DNA from: Marasmius tenuissimus
Lineage: Eukaryota; Basidiomycota; Agaricomycetes; Agaricales; Marasmiaceae
NCBI GenBank assembly: GCA_029532415.1
Contig: JAQOTA010000015.1
Span: 1-64,000 of the forward strand
DNA: 64,000 bases
Direction of reading: 5' to 3'
Part shown: in pieces, positions 23,352 to 35,407 of the stretch
Numbering within the stretch: position 1 is the stretch's first letter
Layout of the letters: the number at the start of each line of letters is the position of its first letter
Made by a program: the position numbers and the translations under genes
Notes under the pieces: generated by a model
Told to the model about the DNA's origin: nothing
The model's input: the letters and a program-made list of their open reading frames with translations, nothing else
Database searches by the model: none

Positions 23352-26001
23352 GTAGGCACGGAGGACATAGCGGTATGGGGCTTTTTGAAAACACCCGGGC
23401 CTGTACTGACTACTAAGGCGTCTCTCTATAAGAAGGTTAGCCTATAGGTGAGGTCAATCACTTGTTGGCCGGTCAAATGTGCTGGTGGTTGTACCCACGC
23501 CCCCCACTTGAAAGTCACAAATTAATATTGTGATGCCCATCAGCGTTCACGCGCTCCAATCACAGCCAATAGCAATGTAGGAAACATCGGTAATTAGTAC
23601 ACCATTGAGACAAGATGGAAGACATCAGCCCCCGCCTACGAAGAGTCTTCTGATACGGGCTTCGATAGAAGATGGAGGGGTATGGCTGTTGAAACCTAAC
23701 TTGGGGGCAGCAATCTTCTCACACGAGTGGCGAGGATCAGGTTGAAGATGCGCGCTGTGTTGGAAGTCTAATCGATTTCGTAGGCTGACAGGTAGACCAG
23801 AACTCACCGGTTTGGAGCTTTGCATTGTCATTGAGGGATAGGAAACATAAATTCCAAAGCTTCCGTAGTGTCCAACAACAGTTGTGAGCACAAAATATAG
23901 TCAAAGAAACTAAGAAAGTGACCATCCTGAGAGTCTAGAAATAGAATGTCATGTTAGCGCCGGTGAGCCTGTACGACGGACGCAGCCGGCAAAGCGACAT
24001 TGTACCCCATAGTTCATGCTAAATCTTGTATCATAAGACCAGTCAGAATCTTCGCCCTAGCCTGAGGCTATCACGGGTGGTTAATGTCAACTATGGCTCC
24101 CGGGGTGTCGTTCACGAACGTGGAGCGAGAAATGAGAGTCTCAGAACGACATGCGGTAATTTTCACTATTGGGAGGCCTGAGTCAGAGAGACAGTGCATA
24201 GCAGTGATATCCACCCTTCGATTGTTCACCGTGGATGTAAAGTCACCATCACCGTCGTAGGCCCCAAGTACCTGCGAGAAGCCTTTTTTCGTGTCGACAC
24301 TCAATCTTCACTACCTATACCGTCCGGAGGGTAGGGCTCAGGGCTGGTTGACAGCGAGCTGAGCGAAATTCAGGTGCGTGAACCTGTGCAACATCAGAGG
24401 ATTCGATGTGGAATTACCATAAACGGAGCAGTGCGTGGCTTCAGGAAGCCGGCAATACCAGTGGCCAGTAGCGGGGTTTAAGTGCATGAGACTCTATCCC
24501 TAGGAATGAGCCGTCTTGAAAATGAGGCCAACTGGCGGGCGACATTGAAGCTCGGAGAATAGACATCGTCCTAAAAGCACCGAGTTCAATGAACCAGAGA
24601 CCATCGACGACGTGTAGCTGGCGGCTGGCGGCTGGTGAAATGTTTTTTTTCGGCGTATCTTGGAGGCAGATGCAGCAAGGGGGACAGCACGGAGGACTAG
24701 AATGTTGGCGAGGGAGGTGTGTCGTCTGGTTGGTGTGCGATGGAGCATAGTTGGTTTTGGGTAGTTGTCAGGATTTGCCGAGGATCCATCAGTGGATTGA
24801 ACGGGGCGAAAGAGACTGAATGTAGATGTAAAAGTGGTGTCTTCGTTGAGAATGGATGGTTGGCAGATGTTTAACATGAGGCCCAACCGGGTGCTAGTGA
24901 ATATTGGAGAAAAGAGACCATCGAAGACGTTTAGCTGCCGGTGTCTTGGTCGATTTTGGGGGTAAGTGCAGTAATGAGGACTGTAGGGGCCAACGATGGG
25001 TCGTATGGTTGGTATGTGATGGGTAGGCGATAGAAATCGTCGATGTGCTGCGGTAGTGATGAAGAAACAAAGCTATAGAGGAGAATGACGAATGGAACGA
25101 GAAACTAGCGGATGACTATTTTAGTTGAAGGTGGGGCCATGAAGGCATACTGACTCGTCAGAGTGCAATCAATATGGATTCGAGCGACGTGTAACAACCT
25201 GCACAACGGTTTCCTCGACGGAGATCTAGCAAAGAGAGCTCAGGTTCGAACGAGATGCTGAGTGACAAACTTCATTTGAAGGGTGAGCATAGGACATATC
25301 GACAGACAGGCGTACCGGACCCATAAACTAACAAAGTCAGCATCCTCGTTCCCAACCCTAATACCCCACTACCGTCCAAGTTCGAGTCGGCAATAATCAC
25401 AGTCAATAGAATGTTGAACGACACTTGAGCTTGAGCCGGCGTTAGGCGAATCACAGTAGCAAGGAAAAGAAGCTGCGTTTGACGAATCGCAATTTTCCGA
25501 TGTGCTCGCGGCCCGGGCCGGCTGTCCTAATTCGTAATTCACCGCCACATGTGAAATTTTGAGTTCATGTCTCCACCTGTTTCCACCACCGTCGATGACT
25601 TCATTACCACCCGAGGAGATTGGGGCTCCTCTTGAACCACGATAATAACGGTCTCTTCAAGACCATGTGCTTCCACAGCTACCTTCAATGACAATTGGGA
25701 GATCCGTCGTACTGCCGCCCAAGACCTAGATGGAAGAGGGCGCTTGTAAGTCGCATTCTTTTGACCTCACCACAGGCTTCGATTGTACATGCTAAATCCT
25801 GTTTAGGTATTAGGTTTAATGTAGTCTAAGAACGTGTGGGTATGCTGTGGCAAAGGTTCAAAAAGGGCGCCTCGGATCCTACTGAAAGGTCGGATGCCAC
25901 ACCTATCCAAATTGCCCTAACTCCAGACTCATTAGTACCTTCCTAATTCTTCCCTCCCCCCTACGAGTCGACAAAAACATTCCAAAAACGATAACAAAAC
26001 A
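23352..26001. other. Region without a supported gene
   Basis: About 2.6 kb with short open frames only. A minus-strand stretch near 23740-23925 is hydrophobic and could be a decayed relative of the DUF6534-type gene, but too few residues agree to call it. The last few hundred bases should carry the D1 promoter. Confidence 0.35.
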
Positions 26002-28023
26002 ATGCCGATGTTGTCCGAATTCTTTAACGGGGCAAAGAACACTAGTATTACGAGCGGCAGTGGCACCTTCAGCCACGTCCAAGGAGACCAGTACAACCAC
26101 ACGACGACAATTGTCCAAGCCAAGGAAAAGGAACGCACGGAATGGGACGATGTAAGCAGCAAGCGTCGTATTTGGGAATTTACTCTGACCGCGCACCAGT
26201 TTTTCGACGTGAAGAGGGGCGCTATCTACATCCTTAGGGACATTGGGCGCTATACTTACCCACGACGGTGGGACCAAGATCAAGAGTGGTCCGCGGAAGA
26301 GGGGCATCCTCGAGCTGATAAGATTATCTGTACGGCAGAAATTGTGGACCGACCAGGGATGGTCTTCACGGTGATAGAATACAGAGGACCAGAGGCGGAA
26401 AAGGTACGCCACTAAGCTCCGATCTGAGACTGCTGTTTCCGCGATCGTTGCTAGAACTCTATTTACTTTCCAGGCATTTGGAGACGATTTCGCTATGTTA
26501 TTGAAAGGACTTTGTGGGTCGGGCACCCGAGACGTATGTCGAATGTATGGGTACAACAAGTTGAAAATCCCCTCACTCATATTGTACAACGGTACGTGTA
26601 TGAGTTCGAGGTGATCAAGTCGAGTCATAACTAACGTTCTGCTGTAGAGCTGATGCCAGTTGCGCAGTCGGGCGTGAAAGTGGGTCGTTTGGGTGCGATC
26701 TATCTCCGTTGCTTGAGTGTGAGTATAGGTTGTGATTACTGCGTACAGTCTCACGAACTATTCTCAGTACCAACTAGGCTGCGAGGGGGAGGAACTGTGG
26801 CTGGACGCGGGGCGAGGAGTGATTTGCCGTGGTCCACCAGGGCCAGAACCCATGCTTGCTGTTGGGGGCATACATGGAATCGGGGAGCTGCCATTGGCAA
26901 CGGAACTGCTTCGAGAAGACGTTTTGTTGCGTTTCTTGGCCAGCCTCAAGTCGAAGAAAGTCTGGAAAGTTATCTTGGCATCAGTTATTTTGGGTACACA
27001 GGGCGCCGCTGAACCTGGACAACTCTCTCGCCCAGTCGTCATTTCGACTTTGACAGATACGTTTATTAGCATCGCAAACAATGTATGGGAGAGCGACAAG
27101 ATTAATCTTTCGGGCAGGAAATTTTTGGATAACGGCCTCACCAGGTGGGTTTGCAGTGATGATCACGTACTTGTTGATCTGATGTCTTGGCTAGGTTTAC
27201 GCTTATTGGTGGATCCAATATTTGGTTGTGGTTAGATTGGGATGTGTGGGAGGCCTGGTTGATGCAAGCATGGTCCGTTTTCCGTGCTCATGGACTGTCA
27301 TTAAAGGACAATCTGAGTCAATACAGTGGGTTGGTGAATGCCAATTCATTAATACCTTCTAACATTCCCTAGAGCTCGTCTATTCTCGCGCCTCATTAGA
27401 CGGCTACGTCTCAAACTCTCGAGCTCAATGTGCGCGACGATCCCGACAACCAATCTACCTCTTTATTCGCACCCCCCCCTCTTGACCCGGTCAACTGCGG
27501 AGCCTCCCAACTCCACTATTGGTCCTTTCATGACGATGGCCACTCCCCGCTGTCACCCAAGATCTGTCGCAGCTTAGGCCTTCCAATTCAACTCGAATTA
27601 TGTGCCAACTTATCCTCGTGGTCTTGGTCCAATGATGACTACAGGCTCCTCCACCAATATCAACTCCTCCGGGGTTTTGATCCCGCCACTATCGATTTCT
27701 CTCAGCACCTCGGATACGATCACGTTTTCCAGCCTGTGGGCGAAGATGTTGAAAGAGGTAAGCTCCAGTGATTTGTCCGGGCGTCCACCTTCCACAAACG
27801 TTCTGACTTTTTGGCAGAGTCTGGATGTAGTCCCACGACCTCCTCCTCCGTCCTATCACAACGTAAGTTCCCTATCTTCCTATCTTTGAGTCCAGACTAT
27901 TGAACTTGACCATGATCAGCGTCCGGAGCTAGTGCGCACCTTGACGGCCTTTTATCTGCTCTACTGTCGCCACTCTCATACACAGTCCCGAGCGGTTCGG
28001 ATATTCTCACTGTCAGTTGTTAG
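26002..28023 (+). CDS. Agaricomycete-specific uncharacterised protein D1 (frame break at a C8 run)
   Basis: Nine exons are visible: 26002-26151, 26200-26403, 26474-26591, 26648-26718, 26768-27144, 27195-27325, 27373-27757, 27818-27862, 27920-28023. The N-terminus has the pattern ITSGSGTFSHVQGDQ, then FFDVKRGAIYILRDI, IEYRGPEAEK, RGPPGPEP and LMQAWSVFRAHG, ending with LHYWSFHDDGHSP and LLRGFDP. I recall this order from a large agaricomycete family of unknown function. In exon 7 the frame changes at a run of eight C (27472-27479): one frame gives IYLFIRTPP and then a stop, the other continues with LDPVNCG. A one-base slip or a sequencing error at the homopolymer explains this. The paralogue D2 lies 4.2 kb downstream in the same orientation. 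Confidence 0.7.
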
Positions 28024-29051
28024 TTTGTGACTTTTGGACCCCCGGTACCGGTATCATTATGCACACCAATCCGCACGTCTCGTTAGCTAAGTTTCGTATA
28101 TGTCCGATAATCCTCTTTCCCGCCGAGAATACCCTCACAGTCAGAAATACAAAATGAAGATTGGATAAACCAGATATACCCTCCAGTGCTACTGACGCGG
28201 CTCATACCACTTGGGCGACCCAGAAAATGCTGCAGACTAGCCGTCACGACGGTCATGAGTGCCTGGCACTGATATATCTCATTTTCAGCGATCCGGATGG
28301 AACCGAGGCCATCCAAGTCGGTTTCCGGGTTGTCCTTGTCTTCGCTACCCAATGTCGACTGAGTTATTGTCGTAGACCTGAGTATTCGGAAGATTGAAGT
28401 TTCGGTTGAAGAGAGGCTTGATGTGGGACCCAGGGTCGAGAGCTCGCAGAGCGAGAGCCAGACGTTCATATATATGCTCGTTCAGTCGGGCCAGCAACCT
28501 TCGGCTTTAGATGGCGTGAGTACCTCCTCAAATTTTGTGGCAAGTGGTTGTTGAGGATATAATATTTCGGATGTCCGTAAGGCTGAGCAAAGGACCAAAA
28601 TTAGAGGGATACGGGACGAGACCGAGCGAGATTCACTTATCGAAAGGACATGCTTGTTTCATCGTCTATGTCAGATCGAGGCGGTTTTTGAGGAGAGAGT
28701 TGGATCGATAAGGTGAACACAGTCTCGATGAAGGTTGGCTGCTGAAGGAGTTCGTGTGAGGATGATCTCGAACAATCTGGAAAATCTGCGTAAGCCTGGA
28801 CAGCAACTGGCCGATGTCGACGTTTGTCGCTGGCAGGAGAACTCAGAGTTCAAGCTCTACCGGACTCGGTGGGGACCTCTTTATCGATTATCCTCTGCAG
28901 ATGAGCGTCAGCAACCCGTCCCTGGGAGTGGTCCTATTGATGCACCATCCGGTCATCAGTGATCGCATCGGTAATGGCCAACAAGAAAAACGTACCCGTG
29001 GGGAAAGAGCTGTTGTCCCCCCTTCGTACCGAGGTTTTTCAAAAGTTTGTC
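28024..29051. other. Region without a supported gene
   Basis: About 1 kb downstream of D1 and of the truncated protease. Short open frames only. The protease's expected C-terminal catalytic-serine region (a GTS.A.P motif) was looked for on the minus strand and not found. Confidence 0.4.
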
Positions 29052-30807
29052 CTAGAATACGGTCGACATGTTAGTCAGACTCGCGAAATCACACCTTCCG
29101 TCGAAAGCACTCACCACATCGCAAGTATAAAGGTAGTTCTCCAGATTGGGGACATCCTTCAGAAGATCACCACACCCGTACTTCGAAGCGTTATTGAACG
29201 CATAAACCGGAAGAGGATCGGTACGATTGGTCAATGGGTAGACATCGTAGTAGACGATAGGGTCGACCGTAGCCTCATCTCCAATAACTACGGTAGCAGA
29301 TTGGAGGGGTACAACAGGCCTATCAAAACACATGTCAGTCTAGGTGGGACGAATGCACAATTGGTTAGGCTGACGACTGAATATTCGCAACGGAAATGGC
29401 GCCTTCTGCACCTCCAGGTGTTCTGGCGTACCAAGAACCCTCGGCACCTTCGTTACCGGCTGAGGCGACGATGATCTGTCCCATATTAGCAAGTCGGTTG
29501 ATAATCTCCTGCTTAATGTTGGTAGGATCCCAAGCCCAACCGCCCGGACTGCCAAGAGACAGATTGACAACGTCACACCCATTCTCGTACGACTGGGTGA
29601 GAGCCTTGACAATAGCTGAAGTATTGTGATAGGTGAGTCCGAACGAATACAAAACATAAGAGGTGATATACTCCTCACCATCGGTGGGAAGACCACCCTC
29701 GCAAGCACCAACTTTATACGCGTGCAACTCGGCTCCGTACGCGACACCAGTGAGGTTGAAGAATCCTTTCCCAGGTAGAGCACCAATGATACCGGCGACA
29801 TGAGTCCCATGTCCTTTACAATCGGAGGGATCAAGATCCTCCTTGGGATGATCAGGATCGTCCCCAGCATAGTCGTACCCTCCTGCAACATGGAATCCCT
29901 TGCCTAACCCTCCACCAAGGGCAGGGTTTTTATAGTCAACTCCAGTATCGATACTGAAACCATCGTCGAATGAGTAACTCCAGATCGCGGCGAAACGTGT
30001 CGGCCTCCTACTTACATGCCTATTTTAACCCCCTTCCCAGTGATACCTGCCGCGTGGAGCTTGTCGACGCCCTGTGCATGTCGGGATGTCCCTTAGCCAC
30101 TACGAGACAAAACAAGAGATTGTGGCATAAACTTACAGTCATGTAATGCAGTGTATCGGTAACCGGCGCTGTCTTGGGATCGTAGGCTTCATAGCGAGTG
30201 CGTTTGTTGAGGGGTCTGTCGGTGAAAACGGCACGAGTCAAAACAGGTCCAATGCAAATTCGTCTTGGATGGGGCGTACACTTACACTGGTCTTTCTAAC
30301 CGGGTTACTGGCGTGATGGACCTAACCCCGGGGAAGGAATGTAGTTTCTCAAAATCCTAGAGGGTGGGGAGTCAAATGAATACCGCGATCTCATTTGAGT
30401 TGGTCCAAAATTGCCTTACCGATGGATTCTAGGGAAAGTCTAAGATAAGCCTCATATCTGACGCGTAAAAAAAAACACGTTCAAAAACTACGCGCCTCGA
30501 GTGTAACCGACATACCCACCAATACTCCCGGGGAACCGTACTCATGGTGTACCTTGTAGTCCAAGCCTCGTGATTCGAAGGTACTGTATATCCGTTTGTG
30601 AATGTGGGTCTACTAGGGGAAAAGCTAAATCACTAGACATTTGATAGAGGGCTAAAGACGACTCACCGGCGAAGCGTCACGAGCGAAGACATCGTGAGTC
30701 TCTTCCAGCTCCAAGATATACCGATTGGGGATGGTATGCACGAGGTTGGCCAATACCTGTCCCGTTGCCAATAATAAAAATGTAGAAAGTGAAGTGAACC
30801 TCGCCAT
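29052..30807 (-). pseudogene. Subtilisin-like serine protease (S8), truncated
   Basis: The ATG at 30807 opens a signal peptide (hydrophobic LSTFLLLATGQVLA). A propeptide-like stretch follows (NRYILELEET), as in I9-inhibitor proregions. Then comes LHAAGITGKGVKIGI and, after an intron, IDTGVDY with the catalytic Asp. GHGTHVAGIIGA carries the catalytic His, and NLSLGSPGG and ASAGNEG follow. A PA-like insert begins after that, but the frame stops near 29052 and no GTSMA-type serine motif was found in the following kilobase. Family members are secreted endopeptidases. This copy appears 3'-truncated and thus inactive; further undetected exons remain possible. Confidence 0.65.
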
Positions 30808-31888
30808 CAGGCACAGGTCGTGACTTGAGACGTCAAGTAAGAAAAAGGAAGGAAGAGGAGAAAAAACGACGTCTCAGAGCGAAAGGAAGGAAAGGAAGGG
30901 ATGAGTTACACGGTTCAGAACCAAGAGACTATGAGTCCAAATACCAAAATAAGAGTCTCCCACTGCTGGCGTGGGCGGTGCCAGCGTGCAGGGCTCAGTG
31001 CGATGCAAGTCCATTTAGTTTTCCCCCTGGAGCCCGAATCCACAAGCAACTTAAAGATCGGCACCTCAGAAAACTCGGCCCCACTCGGGTAATACGGTTG
31101 TCCGTTGCTGTCCTACCAGGTGCTGCTTGTCATTGTCTCTTCGTGTATGTACACAAGAGTTGAAACATAGTGTCGGCAGTGGGAGGTCTTGGACAGGTAT
31201 CGGTAGCGATTGCACACCGCCGACTCAAAAACCAATACTTGACTCAATCATGCACATGGCCTGGGTTTTTATGCTGCAGAATGGTGAATGTCGCGTGAGG
31301 ATTGAAGGAAAGGGGAGAGATGTCGTCGGGGCTCGTGGTGGTTTGAGAAGTCAAAGCTTGGGCGGTATGTAATGGGCGCTTCACAGGAAATTCTGACTCA
31401 GTTCCGGGCCGATGCCGATCTATGCTCTTTGTTTCACGACATCCGCCGCTCCGAGGCTCGATACACAGAAGATACAACTCCGTCTGCACTCTCTGCATAC
31501 TTTCAAGGTCGTTCTCGCATAAATTAGCATACAACCAGCATAATATTCAACGTATCCACGGATAAGGGCTACAAATCTGATTCGTTACCGGAGACTGGAC
31601 GTCATTAGAAGACTCAAGAGGGTGTTTATCACAGCAGTGAGTAGCTCTATCGAGACCCAATCGCGTTTGTGATAGGACTTCATATCGATAACAACGGCAC
31701 TGGGTCAGGCTCAGGAGCGCCGTATGGGCATAGTACGGCGGAGGGCTAAAAGAGGAATTGCTGTCGAATGAAACAGCGTGTACATCGCATGTTCTGAACG
31801 CAGCATGGATATAGGCTGCCCTTGGGCTGTCACCCGGGTTGTCTTCTTACCACCATCTTCCACCACCACCACCTTCCTCCCTCTAGCA
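30808..31888. other. Intergenic region, no gene recognised
   Basis: About 1.1 kb between the protease start and MITE 2. Short open frames show no family resemblance. It probably contains the protease promoter and, next to the MITE, the displaced D2 promoter. Confidence 0.4.
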
Positions 31889-32158
31889 TACTGTACCATT
31901 TCGAGATGATCGTCAGGTCACGCGTCACAGGGGACCCAGAAATGGTGAAATGTCACACCCTGTCACGCGTTCCAGACCTGACTGTCGAAAAATTTCCGAG
32001 GTTCACACCCAAATTTGGCCCAGAAATTGCCCAAAAACGACGAATTTCGAAAAAATTTCCGGTCGGTCACGGCGGACCGACCTTCCTGTCGAAACCAAAA
32101 AGTGAAACTTTTGGTCACAGGTCACACCCCCTGACGAATATCTCGAAATGGTACAGTA
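31889..32158. mobile_element. MITE 2 (TA-flanked, ~19-bp terminal inverted repeats)
   Basis: The left end TA-CTGTACCATTTCGAGAT and the right end ATCTCGAAATGGTACAG-TA are perfect inverted repeats with TA at each outer side. The interior is non-coding, with GTCACGCGT-like and AATTTCC motifs resembling MITE 1. The element ends 20 bp before the ATG of D2, so it sits where the leader or core promoter of that gene should be. Confidence 0.78.
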
Positions 32159-32178
32159 CCCACTCACTCACAAGTCCG

Positions 32179-32817
32179 ATGATATCTTTCTTTCGAAAGG
32201 CGAAGAAGACCACAATTACAAGCGGGAGTGGGAGCTTCAGTCATGTTGAAGGAGATCAGATCAACTATACAACAACAATCGTCCAAGTGGAGGAAAAGGA
32301 ACGCACCGAGTTGGACGAGGTAAGTGGCTTGAGCTGTCTCTGGGGGGTTTGCGTCTGATTGTTCCTTAGTTTTCCTACGTGAAGCGGGGCAATATCTGCA
32401 GGCTAAGGAGTATCCACACAAACCAGTACCCGCAATGGTGGGATGACACAGATGAATGTTGGTGGGGAGTTCGAGCTGATAGGCTAATTTGTGCGGCAGA
32501 ACTTGTGGACCTACCGGGCAGAGCCTTCACAGTGGTGGAATACAGGGGCCCGGATGCAAAAAAGGTATGCCAGGAATCAATTTCCCATGTGTTTGACGAA
32601 TGTTAAAACACACTCCAGGCCATCAAACAGGATCTTGCTATGTTGATGAGCGAGCTGTATGTCTCAGCTATCTTCCCATTGCACAGATGCTCAAGTCGCT
32701 CTAGAACGTTGAATGGACCTCAAATGTACGGTTACAACCTGTCAACGATCCCATCAATACTATTACACAATGGTAGGTACCGATTAGATGCCAAAGGATG
32801 GGTTTTACTGATTTGCT
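32179..32817 (+). pseudogene. D2, 5' part (paralogue of D1, interrupted by KDZ-2)
   Basis: Exons 32179-32319, 32370-32564 and 32619-32772 give the same order as D1: ITSGSGSFSHVEGDQ, FSYVKRGNICRL, VVEYRGPDAKK, MYGYNLSTIPS. These three exons are open with in-phase introns. The third intron begins at 32773 (GTAGGT) and contains a likely branch site (TTACTGAT), but after 45 bp it runs into the KDZ-2 element. Its last 7 bp and AG lie at 53571-53577. The 3' half is at 53578-55294. Confidence 0.8.
32810..32817 (+). repeat. Target-site duplication of KDZ-2 (left copy, GATTTGCT)
   Basis: The same 8 bp stands at 53563-53570 immediately outside the right end of the element. As I recall, Zisupton/KDZ elements produce 8-bp duplications. 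Removing the element and one copy restores a normal 52-bp intron of D2. Confidence 0.88.
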
Positions 32818-32867
32818 CACCCCATATGACCATATACCCGGTGCTGTACAAGGTCTGATCGCATCAC

Positions 32868-33385
32868 TGTTGAACATGATGGATATCATGTGATACACTG
32901 TTGACGTGTTGTTTACGCGTCACACTATTTATAGAGCTACGCCTCTAGAACACTTGCGTCCTCATGCAAGTACTACGTCTCTGTCTACGTATCTTACTAC
33001 GTACATCTAGTTTCATCATATATGACACTATAGACAGTAGCTATCCAATAGCATAAGTAGAGCCTCCAGTACATGAGGCAAACACGACTATGCTCACCAA
33101 GCATACTACCATTCATGGTAGAAGTACTTACACAGTACTAATGTCTTTTACGCCTCTAGGGCCGAATACCTACTTCTAGTAGTAGTTTCAGTTAGTGTAA
33201 TACTCATTACATGTACCAGAAACTTATGTATAAAAGACTGGACGAAAGGCCTTAAGCCTTAGGACAATCAACTCGATTATCACCTCTTCTCAAGCATCTC
33301 AAGACTACAAGAACACTCTGTGTATTACCCATGTGAGGTTTACTTCGTTATACCCACTGTGCACTTTAACTATGCTGGCTCATCA
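32868..33385 (+). repeat. 5' LTR of the Copia element
   Basis: 518 bp, starting TGTTGAACATGATGG and ending GGCTCATCA. A TATA-like TGTATAAAAG at about 33229-33238 is the probable promoter TATA box, placing the transcription start about 30 bp further on. One base differs from the 3' LTR. Confidence 0.95.
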
Positions 33386-33400
33386 GGTTATGGGCCCTGC
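33386..33400 (+). promoter_or_regulatory. Primer-binding site, initiator tRNA-Met half-molecule type
   Basis: GGTTATGGGCCC directly follows the LTR and is complementary to the anticodon stem-loop of eukaryotic initiator tRNA-Met (GGGCCCATAACC). Priming from an internal fragment of this tRNA is known for Drosophila copia; a 3'-end primer would show TGG plus the acceptor-stem complement instead. Confidence 0.7.
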
Positions 33401-34405
33401 AAGCGGTGGTCAGGTCGATGTTATGATCGGAGTAGCCTAGCTCCCGTGTGTCGCCACCATCCTAGCGGACGACCTGTAACCTACATGGGTTATGGAAGTC
33501 TCTAGCGATGTCGGGCTTGTCATCGTCTGGTGTCAAGGTCAAGGGTTGTTAGTTCCCTTTACACCTATCCACAATGTCCCTGTACTGTTGCATGTTGCAC
33601 GAACGCATGTACATACTGTCTTGGCTTCATCTTCTTCGGCATAGACCTATCCGCGTAAGCAGCTCTGTCTCCCTGCTGATAACCCGGATTGGGCTTTGAT
33701 CTTATATTATCACTGCCTAATGCCGATGAAAACCAATGGTTGGCGATGATCCTCACCATGAGGCATCGTTTAGGGGTCTATGGGGTTGTGCTTATAAACC
33801 AACTTGCCATGATTCCTGACGGTCGAAAGACCGGGCATGACATACATGCTGGGAGATTTGATCTCCTTACAACTAGGTTTTGATACTATACAATTTTACG
33901 GTATCTAATGGCCATTTTAGTATGTACAGGGACTCCCCTCCCGATGACCCCTCTCTTCTACGTTATTGTTAAACTCTAACTCACCTATGATTGCTTTCTG
34001 GACACCGACATGCCTAAGGCAGAGGGTGCATGAACTCAATTCATATGGATGATTAGGTTTAATAATAACTTTCTATGGGTCATTCGGACAGTATGAGCTG
34101 ATCACTCATACTTTTGCTAGTCTGGGGTTGAGACCAGATAGCACGATGGGACACCAGGCACCGATACACACTGGGAACGTTGTAAGACCCTAGCAATTGG
34201 GCAGGGCTTCGTAACCAGATTAACTCCCCTGCACTACCTGCACGCGGTACACCCCATGATCTGCTTGACGCATACAGCCTGTTAAAAGTCCTAGACCTTT
34301 GGAGCATTTCTCGGTGTGCATCGAGCCCTATTTATTTATGGGTGCTTCTTAGAAGCCTTTGTCGATTGACACTCTCTTGGCTCCACCCTTCTATATTTGA
34401 AGAGT
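33401..34405 (+). other. Copia untranslated leader
   Basis: About 1 kb between the primer site and the gag start with no sizeable open frame on the plus strand. It presumably carries packaging and dimerisation signals. No specific structure was identified. Confidence 0.5.
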
Positions 34406-35407
34406 ATGCTCACGGGACTTTTGGCAGACCTCAATATGTCTCAATCAGGATCAAGGTCTGCTTCTCATTCCCCAAGTAGTAATCCCCCAACGACGTTTGT
34501 TCGCAATACGCCGGGATATACTCTAGGAACGGAAGTAGAAAATTCTGTAGAAGTTTTTAACTACAATACGGAACTGTTGTACTCTCAGGTTGCGGACAGC
34601 AACTTTCCTGCTGGGTCAGGAGGAATCAGTATCATTCCAGTTTTGCTAGATGATGGTTCAAATTTCGAAGATTGGTACCAATTACTTGAGGGTTACCTCT
34701 TTACCCAAGGCATACCTCAGGCCCTGGATGAAGTAATGCCTGAACAAGGTTCTCCTGCTACTTCAGGAGAAACTACCGCTCTAGCTGAGTGGACTTCTAG
34801 GCGTAACAAAGTAATTGGTATTATCAAAATGCGCACTTGTCGTGCCCACGACGCGCATGTTGATAAAACTTCGGTAGTTTCAACCTTATCCAAACTCAAA
34901 TCTACGTTTGGGGTTCAATCCTCTTCAAAGATGATGAATCTATATACGGACTTGCATAACGTCCAACTCCCTGAACACCTTAATCCAGTCCCGGGTATCA
35001 GTTACATGTTGACTGTTCGGGACCAACTTAAGGATCATGGAGTAGATATTTCGGACGACTTGCTGTGCCTTATGATCACAGCTAAGCTTAATGAAAAGCG
35101 TTGGCAGCTTTTCAAGCAGCAAGTATCCCGTATGAAGAAGGAAGAACTTAAACCTACCAATTTGATTGCTGCAATTACGAATGAATGGAATAGAAGGAAT
35201 GGGATTCATTTTGGTCCTGCTGCCTACACCGCCCATAACGCCAAAATTTCTGGTGTTAATAGATTTAACTCTCCTCCTAAATGGTCTGATCAGTCTCGTT
35301 CTGGTAGTTCTGCAAATCAAAAGAGAAACAATAATAAAAACAACAACCAGAACCAGAACAATCAGAACCAAGGTGGATCTTCTTCCAAAAAAGGAAAGAA
35401 GAAATGA
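34406..35407 (+). CDS. Copia Gag-like protein (UBN2-type, no zinc knuckle)
   Basis: ATG at 34406 (another in-frame ATG at 34436). The core has FEDWYQLLEGYL, then SKMMNLYTDLHNVQL and IAAITNEWNRR, the pattern of the UBN2/retrotran_gag family of Copia elements that forms the particle shell. The C-terminal tail is Asn/Gln-rich, then Lys-rich (SSSKKGKKK), and no CX2CX4HX4C zinc knuckle is seen. It ends in TGA at 35405-35407. The pol frame (+1 relative to gag) is already open from about 35166, so gag and pol overlap by some 240 bp. Pol could be reached by a +1 shift in the overlap or at the A5G7 run (35451-35462). Confidence 0.8.
   Translation: MLTGLLADLNMSQSGSRSASHSPSSNPPTTFVRNTPGYTLGTEVENSVEVFNYNTELLYSQVADSNFPAGSGGISIIPVLLDDGSNFEDWYQLLEGYLFTQGIPQALDEVMPEQGSPATSGETTALAEWTSRRNKVIGIIKMRTCRAHDAHVDKTSVVSTLSKLKSTFGVQSSSKMMNLYTDLHNVQLPEHLNPVPGISYMLTVRDQLKDHGVDISDDLLCLMITAKLNEKRWQLFKQQVSRMKKEELKPTNLIAAITNEWNRRNGIHFGPAAYTAHNAKISGVNRFNSPPKWSDQSRSGSSANQKRNNNKNNNQNQNNQNQGGSSSKKGKKK

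Noticed and set aside
23625..25454. Second DUF6534-type gene
   Set aside because: Hydrophobic fragments are present but the family's landmark order could not be followed.
26764..27141. Minus-strand open frame opposite D1
   Set aside because: Antisense to a D1 exon that aligns with D2; no independent support.
35166..35407. Separate gene overlapping Gag
   Set aside because: The +1 frame here is the upstream opening of pol; its composition is the shadow of the Asn/Gln/Lys-rich Gag tail.
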